This document shows, piece by piece, positions 1 through 6,258 of a stretch of DNA of 6,554 nucleotides (position 1 is the first letter of the stretch; each line of letters opens with the position of its first letter). The translations under genes and the position numbers were made by a program. The notes under the pieces were generated by a model. The model had not been told where the DNA came from, did not search any database, and was given only the letters and a program-made list of their open reading frames with translations. The stretch covers positions 1-6,554 of the forward strand of contig JAIRLR010000023.1 in the NCBI GenBank assembly GCA_031259195.1, in the 5' to 3' direction. Source of the DNA: Streptococcaceae bacterium (lineage in GTDB: Bacteria > Bacillota > Bacilli > Lactobacillales > Streptococcaceae).

Positions 1-9
1 CCTTGACCT

Positions 10-74
10 TCTAAGATCCGGTTAACTTTTCTTTCTATCTATGTGATGATTTTTTTGAGAAACTTTTAAGAATT
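10..74 (+). repeat. Truncated copy (left end only) of the palindromic repeat family
   Basis: Positions 12-39 match the terminal sequence of the copy at 6259-6423 (read on the minus strand) at 24 of 28 aligned bases with one single-base gap. The shared core is TAAGAxCCxGTTAACTTxTC. Weaker similarity continues through the T-run near 49-56 and the following GAGAAACTTTT. The similarity stops where the complete copy starts at 75, and no matching right end is seen. This suggests an older copy that was truncated by, or lies in tandem with, the next one. It has the same orientation as the copy at 75-241. The match is seen directly by eye; the right boundary is approximate. Confidence 0.6.
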
Positions 75-241
75 CTTAGAGTCTGTTAACGATCTCCCAG
101 CGATGAATAATTTTGGCTATTTTTCACACTTTTTCGTTAAAAAGCCTCGATTTAGCACCACTAAACCTACGTTTTTTGCCTCAAATTGTAAAAAAATAGC
201 TCAAAAATTCATTTCATTAGAGATCTTGGACAGGCTCTTAG
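75..241 (+). repeat. Complete 167-bp palindromic repeat, copy 1, in the leader of the membrane-protein gene
   Basis: Imperfect inverted repeats at 75-96 and 220-241 match at 17 of 22 positions. Their midpoint, 158, coincides with the centre of a small hairpin TTTAG-CACCA-CTAAA (151-165). Inside the ends, TTTTGGCTATTTTT (111-124) pairs imperfectly with the AAAAAAATAGCTCAAAA run at 190-206, so the whole unit can fold into one long hairpin. A further local hairpin, CTTTTT-CGTT-AAAAAG, lies at 129-144. Positions 111-147 match the copy at 6351-6387 (minus strand) at 28 of 37 positions. No ORF encoding a transposase is present. The right end is three bases from the AGAGG of the next gene. It could be a MITE, a transcribed cis-regulatory leader, or both. 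Confidence 0.75.
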
Positions 242-243
242 AG

Positions 244-248
244 AGAGG
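244..248 (+). promoter_or_regulatory. Ribosome binding site of the membrane-protein gene
   Basis: AGAGG lies directly after the right end of repeat copy 1. Two consecutive ATG codons follow at 252 and 255. The spacing is 3 bases to the first and 6 bases to the second, so the second is the more natural start. No convincing sigma-A promoter was found between 1 and 251, so transcription may enter from upstream or start inside the repeat. Confidence 0.55.
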
Positions 249-251
249 ATA

Positions 252-3047
252 ATGATGTTAAAAATTTTACATAAATTTACTGATCAAGAAAGATTAAGTG
301 GATTGCTTTCTTTAATGCTCACTTTACTTTTTGCCTGCCTTCTGCGCCCTACTGATCAAAATCCGCTAAAGCATTTTAAGCGGCAAATAGGGATCAGCAT
401 CTTAAATGGACTTGATGCCAATAAAACCTTTATCCACTTTTTTGCATGGTATTTATTTTTGCCAATGCTTTTTTTATTTTTATATTTTTCTTTTAGAAAA
501 TTATTTGAGCTGGGAGTTATTAAAAATAATGGCAGCTCAATTCTTGATACCGTTTTGGCAGTAGGGATTGCTAATTTATTGATTAGATTAATGAATCCTG
601 CTTTTGAATACAAAGTAGATGCAGATGTTGTGACTTTATTAGTAATTGCCATTGCATTAACGACAACGTGTTTGCGTTTTCAATGGTTGGCTCAAGATGG
701 TTTGGTCACCTATGTTTTTGGTTTGCTCGCATTTTTGCTTCTTTTTAATCTTTGTTTTCCGCATCGTTCTTCGATTTTATTGATATTTATAGCTGCTTGT
801 TGTTCATTGGCAACTGTACGACTTTATAAATCGTTAGTTGAATCGTTATTGAGAGTGCTCTTTGCTACTTTTCCTTTGTTATTTGCAATATTAATTGAAG
901 GAAGAAGTATACTAAACCAACATGAAATTTTTGTGCATTTATCAAAATTTCTTTTTTTAGGCGTATCTTTTGGTTCAATAATGCTCCTTTTTTTGGTAAG
1001 AAAAATGAACTTTGCTTTAGCTCTGTCGCAGAAATTAAAGTCAAAAGAATATCCATTGTTGGTGATTTCATTGGGAATTCTATCCGTAATTCCACCAATG
1101 GTGATCGTTTCGGATATGGATTTATTTGAGTCTGCCAGCCATGGCATGCAAGTTTTTGATTTTTTTCACAGTCATAAATTTCCGCTGGTTGAGTCATTTG
1201 ACGGGCATATTTTTTCCAATTCATGGTCAGCTTTTCTTTATCAGTTTCTTAACCAAGATGTTCGAGGAGCCGTTTTAAATCCTTATTTTCAGTTTAATGC
1301 GGCTATTTTTTTATTTTTTATTTACAAGTTATTGACTTATTACTTTTCAAAATTAGAGAGTTGTCTGCTTGCATCTCTTGGTTTTGTGTCTTTAGGGATG
1401 GTCTTTGATTATCAATTTTTTGGCTTAATTTTAATTTTTTCAACGGTTTATTTGGTAAAACATTCTGATAAGATCAGCGCTTATTTCCTTTACTGGCTGT
1501 CAGTTTTTTTATCGTTTTTATTTCAAATGCCGGTTGGTTTACCATTTTTTGTAGCATCGCTTGCTGTGCTGGTCTTTTTACATTTGAAAAAAGTGATCCA
1601 GTTAAATATTTTTAAAATATCTATATCGTTTTTGCTATCATTACTGCTGCTTGTTTTCATTTTTGTGGCGATCTTGGATTTTAATTTGGGACGCGTTAAA
1701 AACAGAATTTTAGAAATTATGGATATAATGAATTCCAATTTAAACTGGGCCTATGAAAAAATTGGCGATTTAAATCACTTTCAGTACGTTTTCTTTTATA
1801 TTTTATTACCATTAATAGTGATTATTATGGGAGTGCAAATCTTTTTGGCTTGGAAAAAACCAAGTGTTAAAGATAAAAATTTTGCGCAGCAAACGGCTTT
1901 GCTGATTTTAATCATTTCTTATTTTATGAACTTTACAAGATCGCTTGGTCGTCATTCGGTTATGGAAATGAAGGTTCAGTTTTTAGTTTGGACGGCGATT
2001 TTGATCGTACCACTTTTTACGATGCGATTTTTTAAAAAGGGATGGCATTCTTTAAATTTTATGCTGAGTTTGCTAAGTGTTTGTTTTCTTTCTATGATGC
2101 AAAAAGATACGGCGATTTTTAACAAGGTAAATGTTTATCAGCAGGTAAGTGATATTGCTAAAGGAGAAGATATTTTTTCATTTAAGAATAAAAGGCAGAT
2201 GCGTTGGCAATTTCCGCCTGAGATGATTAAAGAGCTTAAACCGATCACAACAGCAATTCAAACCATTATTCCGCCAAAGAAAACATATCTTGATTTTACC
2301 AATCAAACATTATTGTATGCCTTAACTAATCGAGAAAAACCTGTTTTTATCAATCAGTCGCCCGGAATGCTAAGTGGTGCGTTTACGCAAAGGATGTTTT
2401 TGCAAGAGGTTAAAGAGGCGAGAAATGTTGATTTTGTCATCATGCATGAAGCAGCAAATATCGATGGTGTTGATGGAAAAATTCGCTATTATTTAGTAGC
2501 AGAATATATTAATCAAAAATTTACACCTTTAACAAAGATTGGAAAATATTCGATTTGGATGAAAAAATCTGCAGTGAAAAATTATGATTTAAGTAAGTTA
2601 AAAGAGAGTTACCATCTTTCTTTAGGGGATATTAGTTTTAGCGCCAGTGTCCCTGCTGAGCATTTATATGATTTAAAGCAACTTCCTTTTATATGGGCTA
2701 ACTTTGATCAAGAAAAAGCGGCGCAAAATCGCCTGCTTTATAATAGCGATGTGAAAAATAATCAAGCTTTATTGAAGCTCTTGCCGGCAAAAGATAAACA
2801 GTGGGGGAATTATTTGAAACTTGAAGTAGAAAATAATGAAGCAAAACCGCTTTCTGTACCATTAAAATTGGGAAATGAAAAAAAGGAGGATTCACTTACC
2901 TTTAAATTTGAAGTAAAACCTGGCAAGAATATATATTTAATTCGTGTAAGTAGTGATCCGTATTGGTATACGGGTGATATTGAGCGGATAAAATTAGCAG
3001 ATATTAATGCAAAATTAATAAAGATGCAAGTGTTGCAAGGGGATTGA
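252..3047 (+). CDS. Large polytopic membrane protein, probable GT-C-like glycosyltransferase
   Basis: The protein is 931 aa (930 if the better-spaced ATG at 255 is used). Residues 17-616 contain roughly 16-19 hydrophobic segments (for example 17-35, 62-82, 150-169, 228-249, 454-475, 510-534, 575-594 and 600-616). A soluble region of about 315 residues follows and ends in a beta-rich stretch (about 830-931, with LIRVSSDPYWY near the end). The loop after the segment at 268-286 begins SDMDLFESASHG (287-298) and continues through PLVESFDGH (311-319). Acidic residues in an early extracytoplasmic loop, many membrane spans and a C-terminal soluble domain are typical of GT-C glycosyltransferases, which use polyprenyl-phosphate sugars. 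A later RSLGRH (563-568) between spans may also be functional. The family is inferred from architecture, not from a recognised close homologue; a polysaccharide polymerase is an alternative. It is followed after 42 bases by a sugar-epimerase-like gene, which suggests cell-surface glycan assembly or decoration. The CDS is certain; the function is moderate. Confidence 0.9.
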   Translation: MMLKILHKFTDQERLSGLLSLMLTLLFACLLRPTDQNPLKHFKRQIGISILNGLDANKTFIHFFAWYLFLPMLFLFLYFSFRKLFELGVIKNNGSSILDTVLAVGIANLLIRLMNPAFEYKVDADVVTLLVIAIALTTTCLRFQWLAQDGLVTYVFGLLAFLLLFNLCFPHRSSILLIFIAACCSLATVRLYKSLVESLLRVLFATFPLLFAILIEGRSILNQHEIFVHLSKFLFLGVSFGSIMLLFLVRKMNFALALSQKLKSKEYPLLVISLGILSVIPPMVIVSDMDLFESASHGMQVFDFFHSHKFPLVESFDGHIFSNSWSAFLYQFLNQDVRGAVLNPYFQFNAAIFLFFIYKLLTYYFSKLESCLLASLGFVSLGMVFDYQFFGLILIFSTVYLVKHSDKISAYFLYWLSVFLSFLFQMPVGLPFFVASLAVLVFLHLKKVIQLNIFKISISFLLSLLLLVFIFVAILDFNLGRVKNRILEIMDIMNSNLNWAYEKIGDLNHFQYVFFYILLPLIVIIMGVQIFLAWKKPSVKDKNFAQQTALLILIISYFMNFTRSLGRHSVMEMKVQFLVWTAILIVPLFTMRFFKKGWHSLNFMLSLLSVCFLSMMQKDTAIFNKVNVYQQVSDIAKGEDIFSFKNKRQMRWQFPPEMIKELKPITTAIQTIIPPKKTYLDFTNQTLLYALTNREKPVFINQSPGMLSGAFTQRMFLQEVKEARNVDFVIMHEAANIDGVDGKIRYYLVAEYINQKFTPLTKIGKYSIWMKKSAVKNYDLSKLKESYHLSLGDISFSASVPAEHLYDLKQLPFIWANFDQEKAAQNRLLYNSDVKNNQALLKLLPAKDKQWGNYLKLEVENNEAKPLSVPLKLGNEKKEDSLTFKFEVKPGKNIYLIRVSSDPYWYTGDIERIKLADINAKLIKMQVLQGD

Positions 3048-3089
3048 TTTGATTTAAAAGTCATAAGTTTTTAAGAAAGTAGGTTTATC

Positions 3090-3992
3090 GTGGATTTTTT
3101 AGTAGGTTATACAGGTTTTGTCGGCAGCAATCTTAAAAGCAGTCATAAGTTTGATGGCTTGTTTAATCGACAAAATATTCAAGAAGCATATGGAAAGCAG
3201 CCTAATCTTTTAGTGTACGCGGGCATTCCTGCTGAAAAGTATTTGGCAAATAACTTTCCTGAGAAGGATTTTGAGATTATCCAGCAAGCTATTTATAATA
3301 TTCAAAAAATCAAACCTCAAAAGTTGGTGTTGATTTCAACAATTGATGTTTATGAAAAAGCAGTTGATGTAAATGAGGATGATTTGGCCAATGCAAAGGA
3401 AACATATGGAAAAAATCGACGTTTTCTAGAAAAGTGGGTTGAAAAAAATATATCAAATTTTCATATTGTGCGTCTTCCAGCTTTATTTGGACCAGGAATT
3501 AAGAAAAATTTTATTTATGATTTGATTAATATCAATCCTGCTTTATTAACAAAAGAAAAATATGAGGAATTATCACAAAAATCAGCATTAATCAAATCCT
3601 CTTACCAGCTTCAAGATAACGGTTTTTATAAATTAATGAATCAAGAAAAAAGTGTACTGGACTATCTAAAAAAAGAATTTTTATCTCTTGGTTTTTCAGC
3701 GCTTAATTTTACAGACAGTCGCGCTATTTTTCCTTTTTATCATCTTCAAAGTTTGTTCTCAGATATCCAATGGATGATAAAAGAAAATATTCCTTTGATT
3801 AACTTAGCAGTCGAACCATTAGCTGCAAGTGAAGTTTATCAAGCAGTGTTCGGTCGCGAATTTATAAATGAGCTTAAGAAACCTGTTCCACAGTATGATT
3901 TTAAAACAAAATACTCTCCAAGTGGATATTTAAAAAATAAAAAGGACGTTTTGAAAGAACTAGTGACATTTATCAAGGAGCAACAAAGATGA
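3090..3992 (+). CDS. Extended-SDR NAD(P)-dependent epimerase/dehydratase-like protein with YxxxR active site
   Basis: This 300 aa protein starts at GTG, preceded by a modest AGTAGG six bases upstream. The N-terminus (FLVGYTGFVGSNL; glycines 6, 9 and 12) is the GxxGxxG dinucleotide-binding motif of extended short-chain dehydrogenases, with the wording usual in sugar-nucleotide epimerases and dehydratases. LISTIDVY (81-88) supplies the Ser/Thr region after beta-5. The catalytic segment reads YGKNR (106-110), so the lysine of the classical YxxxK motif is arginine. RLPALFGPG is the usual substrate-loop segment. The C-terminal half is less typical, with a conserved-looking FTDSRAIFPFYHL. The length is normal for the family. 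The likely role is making or altering a nucleotide-activated or lipid-linked sugar in the cytoplasm for the upstream membrane protein. The reaction and substrate cannot be assigned, and the Lys-to-Arg change leaves open a non-classical or non-catalytic role. Its stop overlaps the next start by four bases, so translation is probably coupled. Confidence 0.92.
   Translation: MDFLVGYTGFVGSNLKSSHKFDGLFNRQNIQEAYGKQPNLLVYAGIPAEKYLANNFPEKDFEIIQQAIYNIQKIKPQKLVLISTIDVYEKAVDVNEDDLANAKETYGKNRRFLEKWVEKNISNFHIVRLPALFGPGIKKNFIYDLININPALLTKEKYEELSQKSALIKSSYQLQDNGFYKLMNQEKSVLDYLKKEFLSLGFSALNFTDSRAIFPFYHLQSLFSDIQWMIKENIPLINLAVEPLAASEVYQAVFGREFINELKKPVPQYDFKTKYSPSGYLKNKKDVLKELVTFIKEQQR
3975..3980 (+). promoter_or_regulatory. 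Ribosome binding site of the isomerase gene, inside the preceding CDS
   Basis: AAGGAG lies eight bases before the ATG at 3989, within the last codons of the upstream gene. Together with the ATGA overlap it supports this start and translational coupling. Confidence 0.8.
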
Positions 3993-4783
3993 GGTTTTCA
4001 ATTTCCCAAATGGGTTGGAATCTAGTGGATAACAATAAAGTTTTTGCATATTTAAAAGCTCAAGGTTTTCAAGGAGTTGAAGTGCTGCCAACGATGATGG
4101 TGAAAGATAATCCTTATGATTCATTAGAAAAAGCTGTAGAGTTTCAGCAAAAGCTAAAAAGAGATTATTTACTTGAAATTTCTTCCATGCAGTCGTTAAT
4201 TTATGGAAAGAATGAAAATTTATTTGGAACTGATGAAGAATGTAAGATATTGCTTGATTATTTAAAAAAAGCTATTCTCTTTGCGGAGAAGATTAATTGT
4301 CCTAATTTAGTTTTTGGTTCTCCAAAAAATCGCTTGATGGGCGAAAAAACAAAAGCAAAAGAAAGAGTGGCCATTCAGTTTTTTAAAGAGTTAGGTGACT
4401 TTGCCTACGAACATAAAACACGCTTTTCATTGGAAGCAAATCCTGCCATTTACGGTGGAGATTATGTTTTAACCACCCAGCAAGCACTTGATGTCGTAAA
4501 AAAGGTAAATTCTTCTGGCTTTTGTTTAAACTTTGATGTAGGCACAGTGATTGAAAATAAAGAGACGTTAGATATTTTGCAAGAAAATATTGATTTGGTG
4601 AACCATATTCACATATCTGAACCTTACTTAGCGCAAATAAAACCACACACTTTGCATAAAGAATTGGCAGAAATTTTAAAGAAGCTTGATTATAATAAAT
4701 ATATCTCTATTGAAATGAAGAATTTGGGAAACTTTGAGAAAACAAAAAAAGTAATTGCCTATGTTAAGGCCTTTTTTGATTGA
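3989..4783 (+). CDS. Sugar (phosphate) isomerase/epimerase, xylose-isomerase-like TIM barrel
   Basis: This 264 aa protein has the layout of the AP-endonuclease-2/xylose-isomerase-like TIM-barrel family (Pfam AP_endonuc_2; IolE, IolI and D-tagatose 3-epimerase relatives). The four metal ligands expected at the barrel's C-terminal face are present in order: E149 in SLEANP, D183 in NFDVGT, H208 in HIHISEP and E242 in SIEMKN. The N-terminus (MRFSISQMGWNL, then FQGVEVLP) gives the usual first two strands, and HTLHKEL matches the family's late loop. Such enzymes use a divalent metal to isomerise or epimerise a sugar or sugar derivative in the cytoplasm. The substrate is not determined. Most catalytic members act in catabolism, but here the gene sits in an operon with a membrane glycosyltransferase-like protein and an SDR, which favours a role in surface-glycan precursor supply. 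The length is normal and all ligands are intact, so it is probably active. Confidence 0.93.
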   Translation: MRFSISQMGWNLVDNNKVFAYLKAQGFQGVEVLPTMMVKDNPYDSLEKAVEFQQKLKRDYLLEISSMQSLIYGKNENLFGTDEECKILLDYLKKAILFAEKINCPNLVFGSPKNRLMGEKTKAKERVAIQFFKELGDFAYEHKTRFSLEANPAIYGGDYVLTTQQALDVVKKVNSSGFCLNFDVGTVIENKETLDILQENIDLVNHIHISEPYLAQIKPHTLHKELAEILKKLDYNKYISIEMKNLGNFEKTKKVIAYVKAFFD

Positions 4784-4785
4784 TT

Positions 4786-4816
4786 TGAAAAATTCATATT
4801 ATGTAAACTTTTTTCA
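4786..4816 (+). terminator. Weak AT-rich hairpin after the operon, possible terminator
   Basis: TGAAAAA (4786-4792) can pair with TTTTTCA (4810-4816), with an inner CATA/TATG pairing, two bases after the last stop codon of the operon. The stem is almost entirely A-T and interrupted, so termination here would be inefficient and some read-through into the regulator gene is possible. Confidence 0.3.
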
Positions 4817-4822
4817 CAATAT

Positions 4823-4861
4823 TTGATTTTTTGTTTCTTTAATTTTATATATCTCTATAAT
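4823..4861 (+). promoter_or_regulatory. Probable promoter of the rgg-type regulator gene
   Basis: This spacer is extremely AT-rich. TTGATT (4823-4828) and TATATA (4846-4851) are 17 bases apart, a normal sigma-A arrangement. A perfect TATAAT follows at 4856-4861, but its best -35 candidate (TTGTTT, 4831-4836) is 19 bases upstream. A second TATAAT lies at 4876-4881 without a good -35. The region is a credible promoter, but the exact hexamers cannot be chosen by eye, and AT-rich DNA gives chance matches. Confidence 0.45.
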
Positions 4862-4873
4862 TAATTTTATAGA
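4854..4873. promoter_or_regulatory. Inverted repeat overlapping a -10 box, candidate operator
   Basis: TCTATAA (4854-4860) and TTATAGA (4867-4873) are perfect 7-bp inverted arms around a six-base centre. The left arm overlaps the TATAAT at 4856-4861. Rgg proteins bind as dimers near promoters, often including their own, so this is a possible autoregulatory site. Given the very high AT content, a chance palindrome is a real alternative. Confidence 0.3.
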
Positions 4874-4925
4874 ATTATAATGATTTTATATTTTATAAAG
4901 TATATAAAAAAAGAGTTGATACAAT

Positions 4926-5792
4926 ATGACTTGGAATTTTGGGGAAATTTACCAAAAAATTCGCAATGAAAAAGGTTTATCGCAAAAACAAGTTTGTGGA
5001 GATGTAATTTCGAGAACGACTTTATCAAAAATTGAAAACTGTCATAGCATACCGTCCTATGAAACTTTTGCTTATTTATTAAAGCAAATAAATATGTCCT
5101 TTGATGAATTTGAGTTTGTTTGTAATGGTTTTGAGTTAGATAGTCGAACGAAACTTTTTTCAAAGTTTGATGCGGCCATTTCCAATGAAAATGTTCTATT
5201 ACTTGTTGATTTAAGAGAAGATTGTGTAGAATTTTTGAAAAAAAATCATGATCTAGGGATTGAGGATTTACTGAAAGCCATTGATTATTTGATCGTTATT
5301 CAAAAGGAGGTTGGAATTGAAAATATTCAAGCAACCAATTTAGTAAATACTCTTTGGAATAAGCTTGAAGCTGTTGATACCTGGTATTATAACGAGATAA
5401 AAATGATTAACTGCATTTTATTTTATTTCCCGCAAGAAACAATCTTGAAGTTTTCGACTAAATTAATTGAATCAATGAAAAAATACAAAGGCTTTAGCAA
5501 AGACGTCGATAGTTTTTGTTGCGCTGTTTATAGTAATCTTGCTACATTTTATCTGTATAAAAATATCTACACAGAGTGTCTTGAAGTTAGTAGATTAATT
5601 GTTGATATAGCTAAAGGCCTCAAACGTTATGATGTCTATTGTCTTGGTAATGCAAGAATTGGGCTTTGTACGAAAGATAAAAAAAAAATTCAAGACTCAA
5701 TCCGAGCTCTTGAATTTTTTGGTGAAACTGAACTTATTAAAGAAATCGAAATAGAGACTAAACGTTTTGCCTCATTGTTTAATAAAGAGTAG
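4926..5792 (+). CDS. Rgg/GadR/MutR-family transcriptional regulator
   Basis: This 288 aa protein has an N-terminal XRE-type helix-turn-helix (about residues 6-62) that includes GLSQKQV and RTTLSKIEN, followed by an all-helical region of about 220 residues of the kind that forms TPR-like repeats. This architecture, the length near 280-300 aa and the order of elements fit Rgg-type regulators, cytoplasmic DNA-binding proteins whose C-terminal domain commonly senses short peptides. The start at ATG 4926 has only a weak AAGAG about ten bases upstream, but no better in-frame start retains the helix-turn-helix. No pheromone-like small gene was recognised next to it, so the inducing signal and the target genes are unknown. 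The operon upstream and the stress gene downstream are candidate targets by position only. The 3' end overlaps the convergent stress gene by 14 bases and contains that gene's likely terminator. Family call is good; subfamily is uncertain. Confidence 0.9.
   Translation: MTWNFGEIYQKIRNEKGLSQKQVCGDVISRTTLSKIENCHSIPSYETFAYLLKQINMSFDEFEFVCNGFELDSRTKLFSKFDAAISNENVLLLVDLREDCVEFLKKNHDLGIEDLLKAIDYLIVIQKEVGIENIQATNLVNTLWNKLEAVDTWYYNEIKMINCILFYFPQETILKFSTKLIESMKKYKGFSKDVDSFCCAVYSNLATFYLYKNIYTECLEVSRLIVDIAKGLKRYDVYCLGNARIGLCTKDKKKIQDSIRALEFFGETELIKEIEIETKRFASLFNKE
5679..5720 (-). terminator. Intrinsic terminator of the universal stress gene, inside the regulator CDS
   Basis: A perfect 12-bp inverted repeat (AAAAAATTCAAG at 5683-5694, CTTGAATTTTTT at 5709-5720) is extended inward by an A-T pair and CTC/GAG across one bulged base, closing on an AATCC loop. 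Read on the minus strand, the hairpin begins 58 bases after the stress gene's stop and is followed by a run of ten T (complement of 5679-5688). That is the form of a rho-independent terminator. On the plus strand the same hairpin ends in six T, so it could also act there, but this would cut the regulator message before its stop. Confidence 0.7.
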
Positions 5793-6234
5793 CATCATCG
5801 GTGCGTACAATTAGAATGTCGCATTGTGCATGGCGAATGACATATTCAGAAACAGAACCTATAAAAAGTCTTTCAACTGCGTTTAAACCTGTAGCTCCTA
5901 ACATAATTAAATCAATATTTTCTTCACTAGGAATTTGCTTAGCAATAATTAATTTTGGGGAGCCGTACTCAATGATCGTTTTTACGTCTTTGCATCCTTC
6001 TTTTTTGGCTTTTTCTTCATGTTTTTTTAAAGTATCTTCAGCTATTTTAGTGGCTTGCTCTGCCAAAATACCATCAAAAGAAGAGACTGTTTGAAAAGCT
6101 CGGGTATCAATAATATGTGCGATTGTTAACTTGGCTTGATTTCGTTTACTATTGTTTATGGCTTTATTAAAAGCTTTTTCAGCTTCTTTTGAGCCATCAA
6201 CTGCAACCAAAATATGTTTGTATTCTTGCAACAT
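5779..6234 (-). CDS. Universal stress protein, UspA family, ATP-binding type
   Basis: This 151 aa, single-domain Usp is the usual size for the family. It begins MLQEYKHILVAVDGS, with the conserved D13 of the first beta strand. It carries the nucleotide-binding signature G-x2-G-x9-G-S as G113, G116, G126 and S127 (GATGLN, then GSVSEYV), followed by the terminal strand DILIVR. Proteins with this signature usually bind ATP and act in the cytoplasm in stress survival; the exact role here is unknown. The start at 6234 is chosen because a strong AAAGGAGG lies seven bases upstream. An in-frame ATG at 6321 would add 29 residues, has no such site and would lie inside the repeat at 6259-6423. The gene converges on the regulator with a 14-base overlap of coding ends. 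Its 5' leader contains the whole repeat copy 2 if transcription begins upstream of it. Confidence 0.95.
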   Translation of the reverse strand: MLQEYKHILVAVDGSKEAEKAFNKAINNSKRNQAKLTIAHIIDTRAFQTVSSFDGILAEQATKIAEDTLKKHEEKAKKEGCKDVKTIIEYGSPKLIIAKQIPSEENIDLIMLGATGLNAVERLFIGSVSEYVIRHAQCDILIVRTDDATLY

Positions 6235-6241
6235 AATCTTA

Positions 6242-6249
6242 CCTCCTTT
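6242..6249 (-). promoter_or_regulatory. Strong ribosome binding site of the universal stress gene
   Basis: On the minus strand AAAGGAGG is followed by seven bases and then the ATG at 6234. It decides the start codon. The end of repeat copy 2 (6259) is only nine bases upstream of it. Confidence 0.9.
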
Positions 6250-6258
6250 GTAAGCGTC

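Noticed and set aside
3..31. TTGACC near the left edge as the -35 box of an operon promoter
   Set aside because: No acceptable -10 hexamer lies 16-18 bases downstream, and the stretch is better explained as the end of a truncated repeat copy.
1..251. CRISPR array or tRNA/rRNA gene in the gene-free left end
   Set aside because: There are no regularly spaced direct repeats and no cloverleaf or conserved rRNA sequence; the repeats present are inverted ends of a palindromic element.
824..1224. Two minus-strand ORFs of 107 and 119 codons inside the membrane-protein gene
   Set aside because: They lie opposite a continuous, convincing membrane-protein frame, overlap each other, and show no recognisable domain or ribosome binding site.
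4880..4969. 29-codon plus-strand ORF overlapping the regulator start (begins MILYFIKYIKK), considered as an Rgg pheromone precursor
   Set aside because: It has no ribosome binding site, overlaps the regulator coding sequence out of frame and lacks the hydrophobic C-terminal pattern of known short hydrophobic peptides. In such AT-rich DNA it is most likely chance.
4867..5163. 98-codon minus-strand ORF opposite the start of the regulator gene
   Set aside because: It is rich in Lys, Phe, Ile and His from AT-rich antisense sequence, covers the helix-turn-helix coding region and has no family features.
5801..6094. 97-codon plus-strand ORF opposite the stress gene
   Set aside because: It is an antisense shadow of the clearly conserved UspA frame, with no domain of its own.
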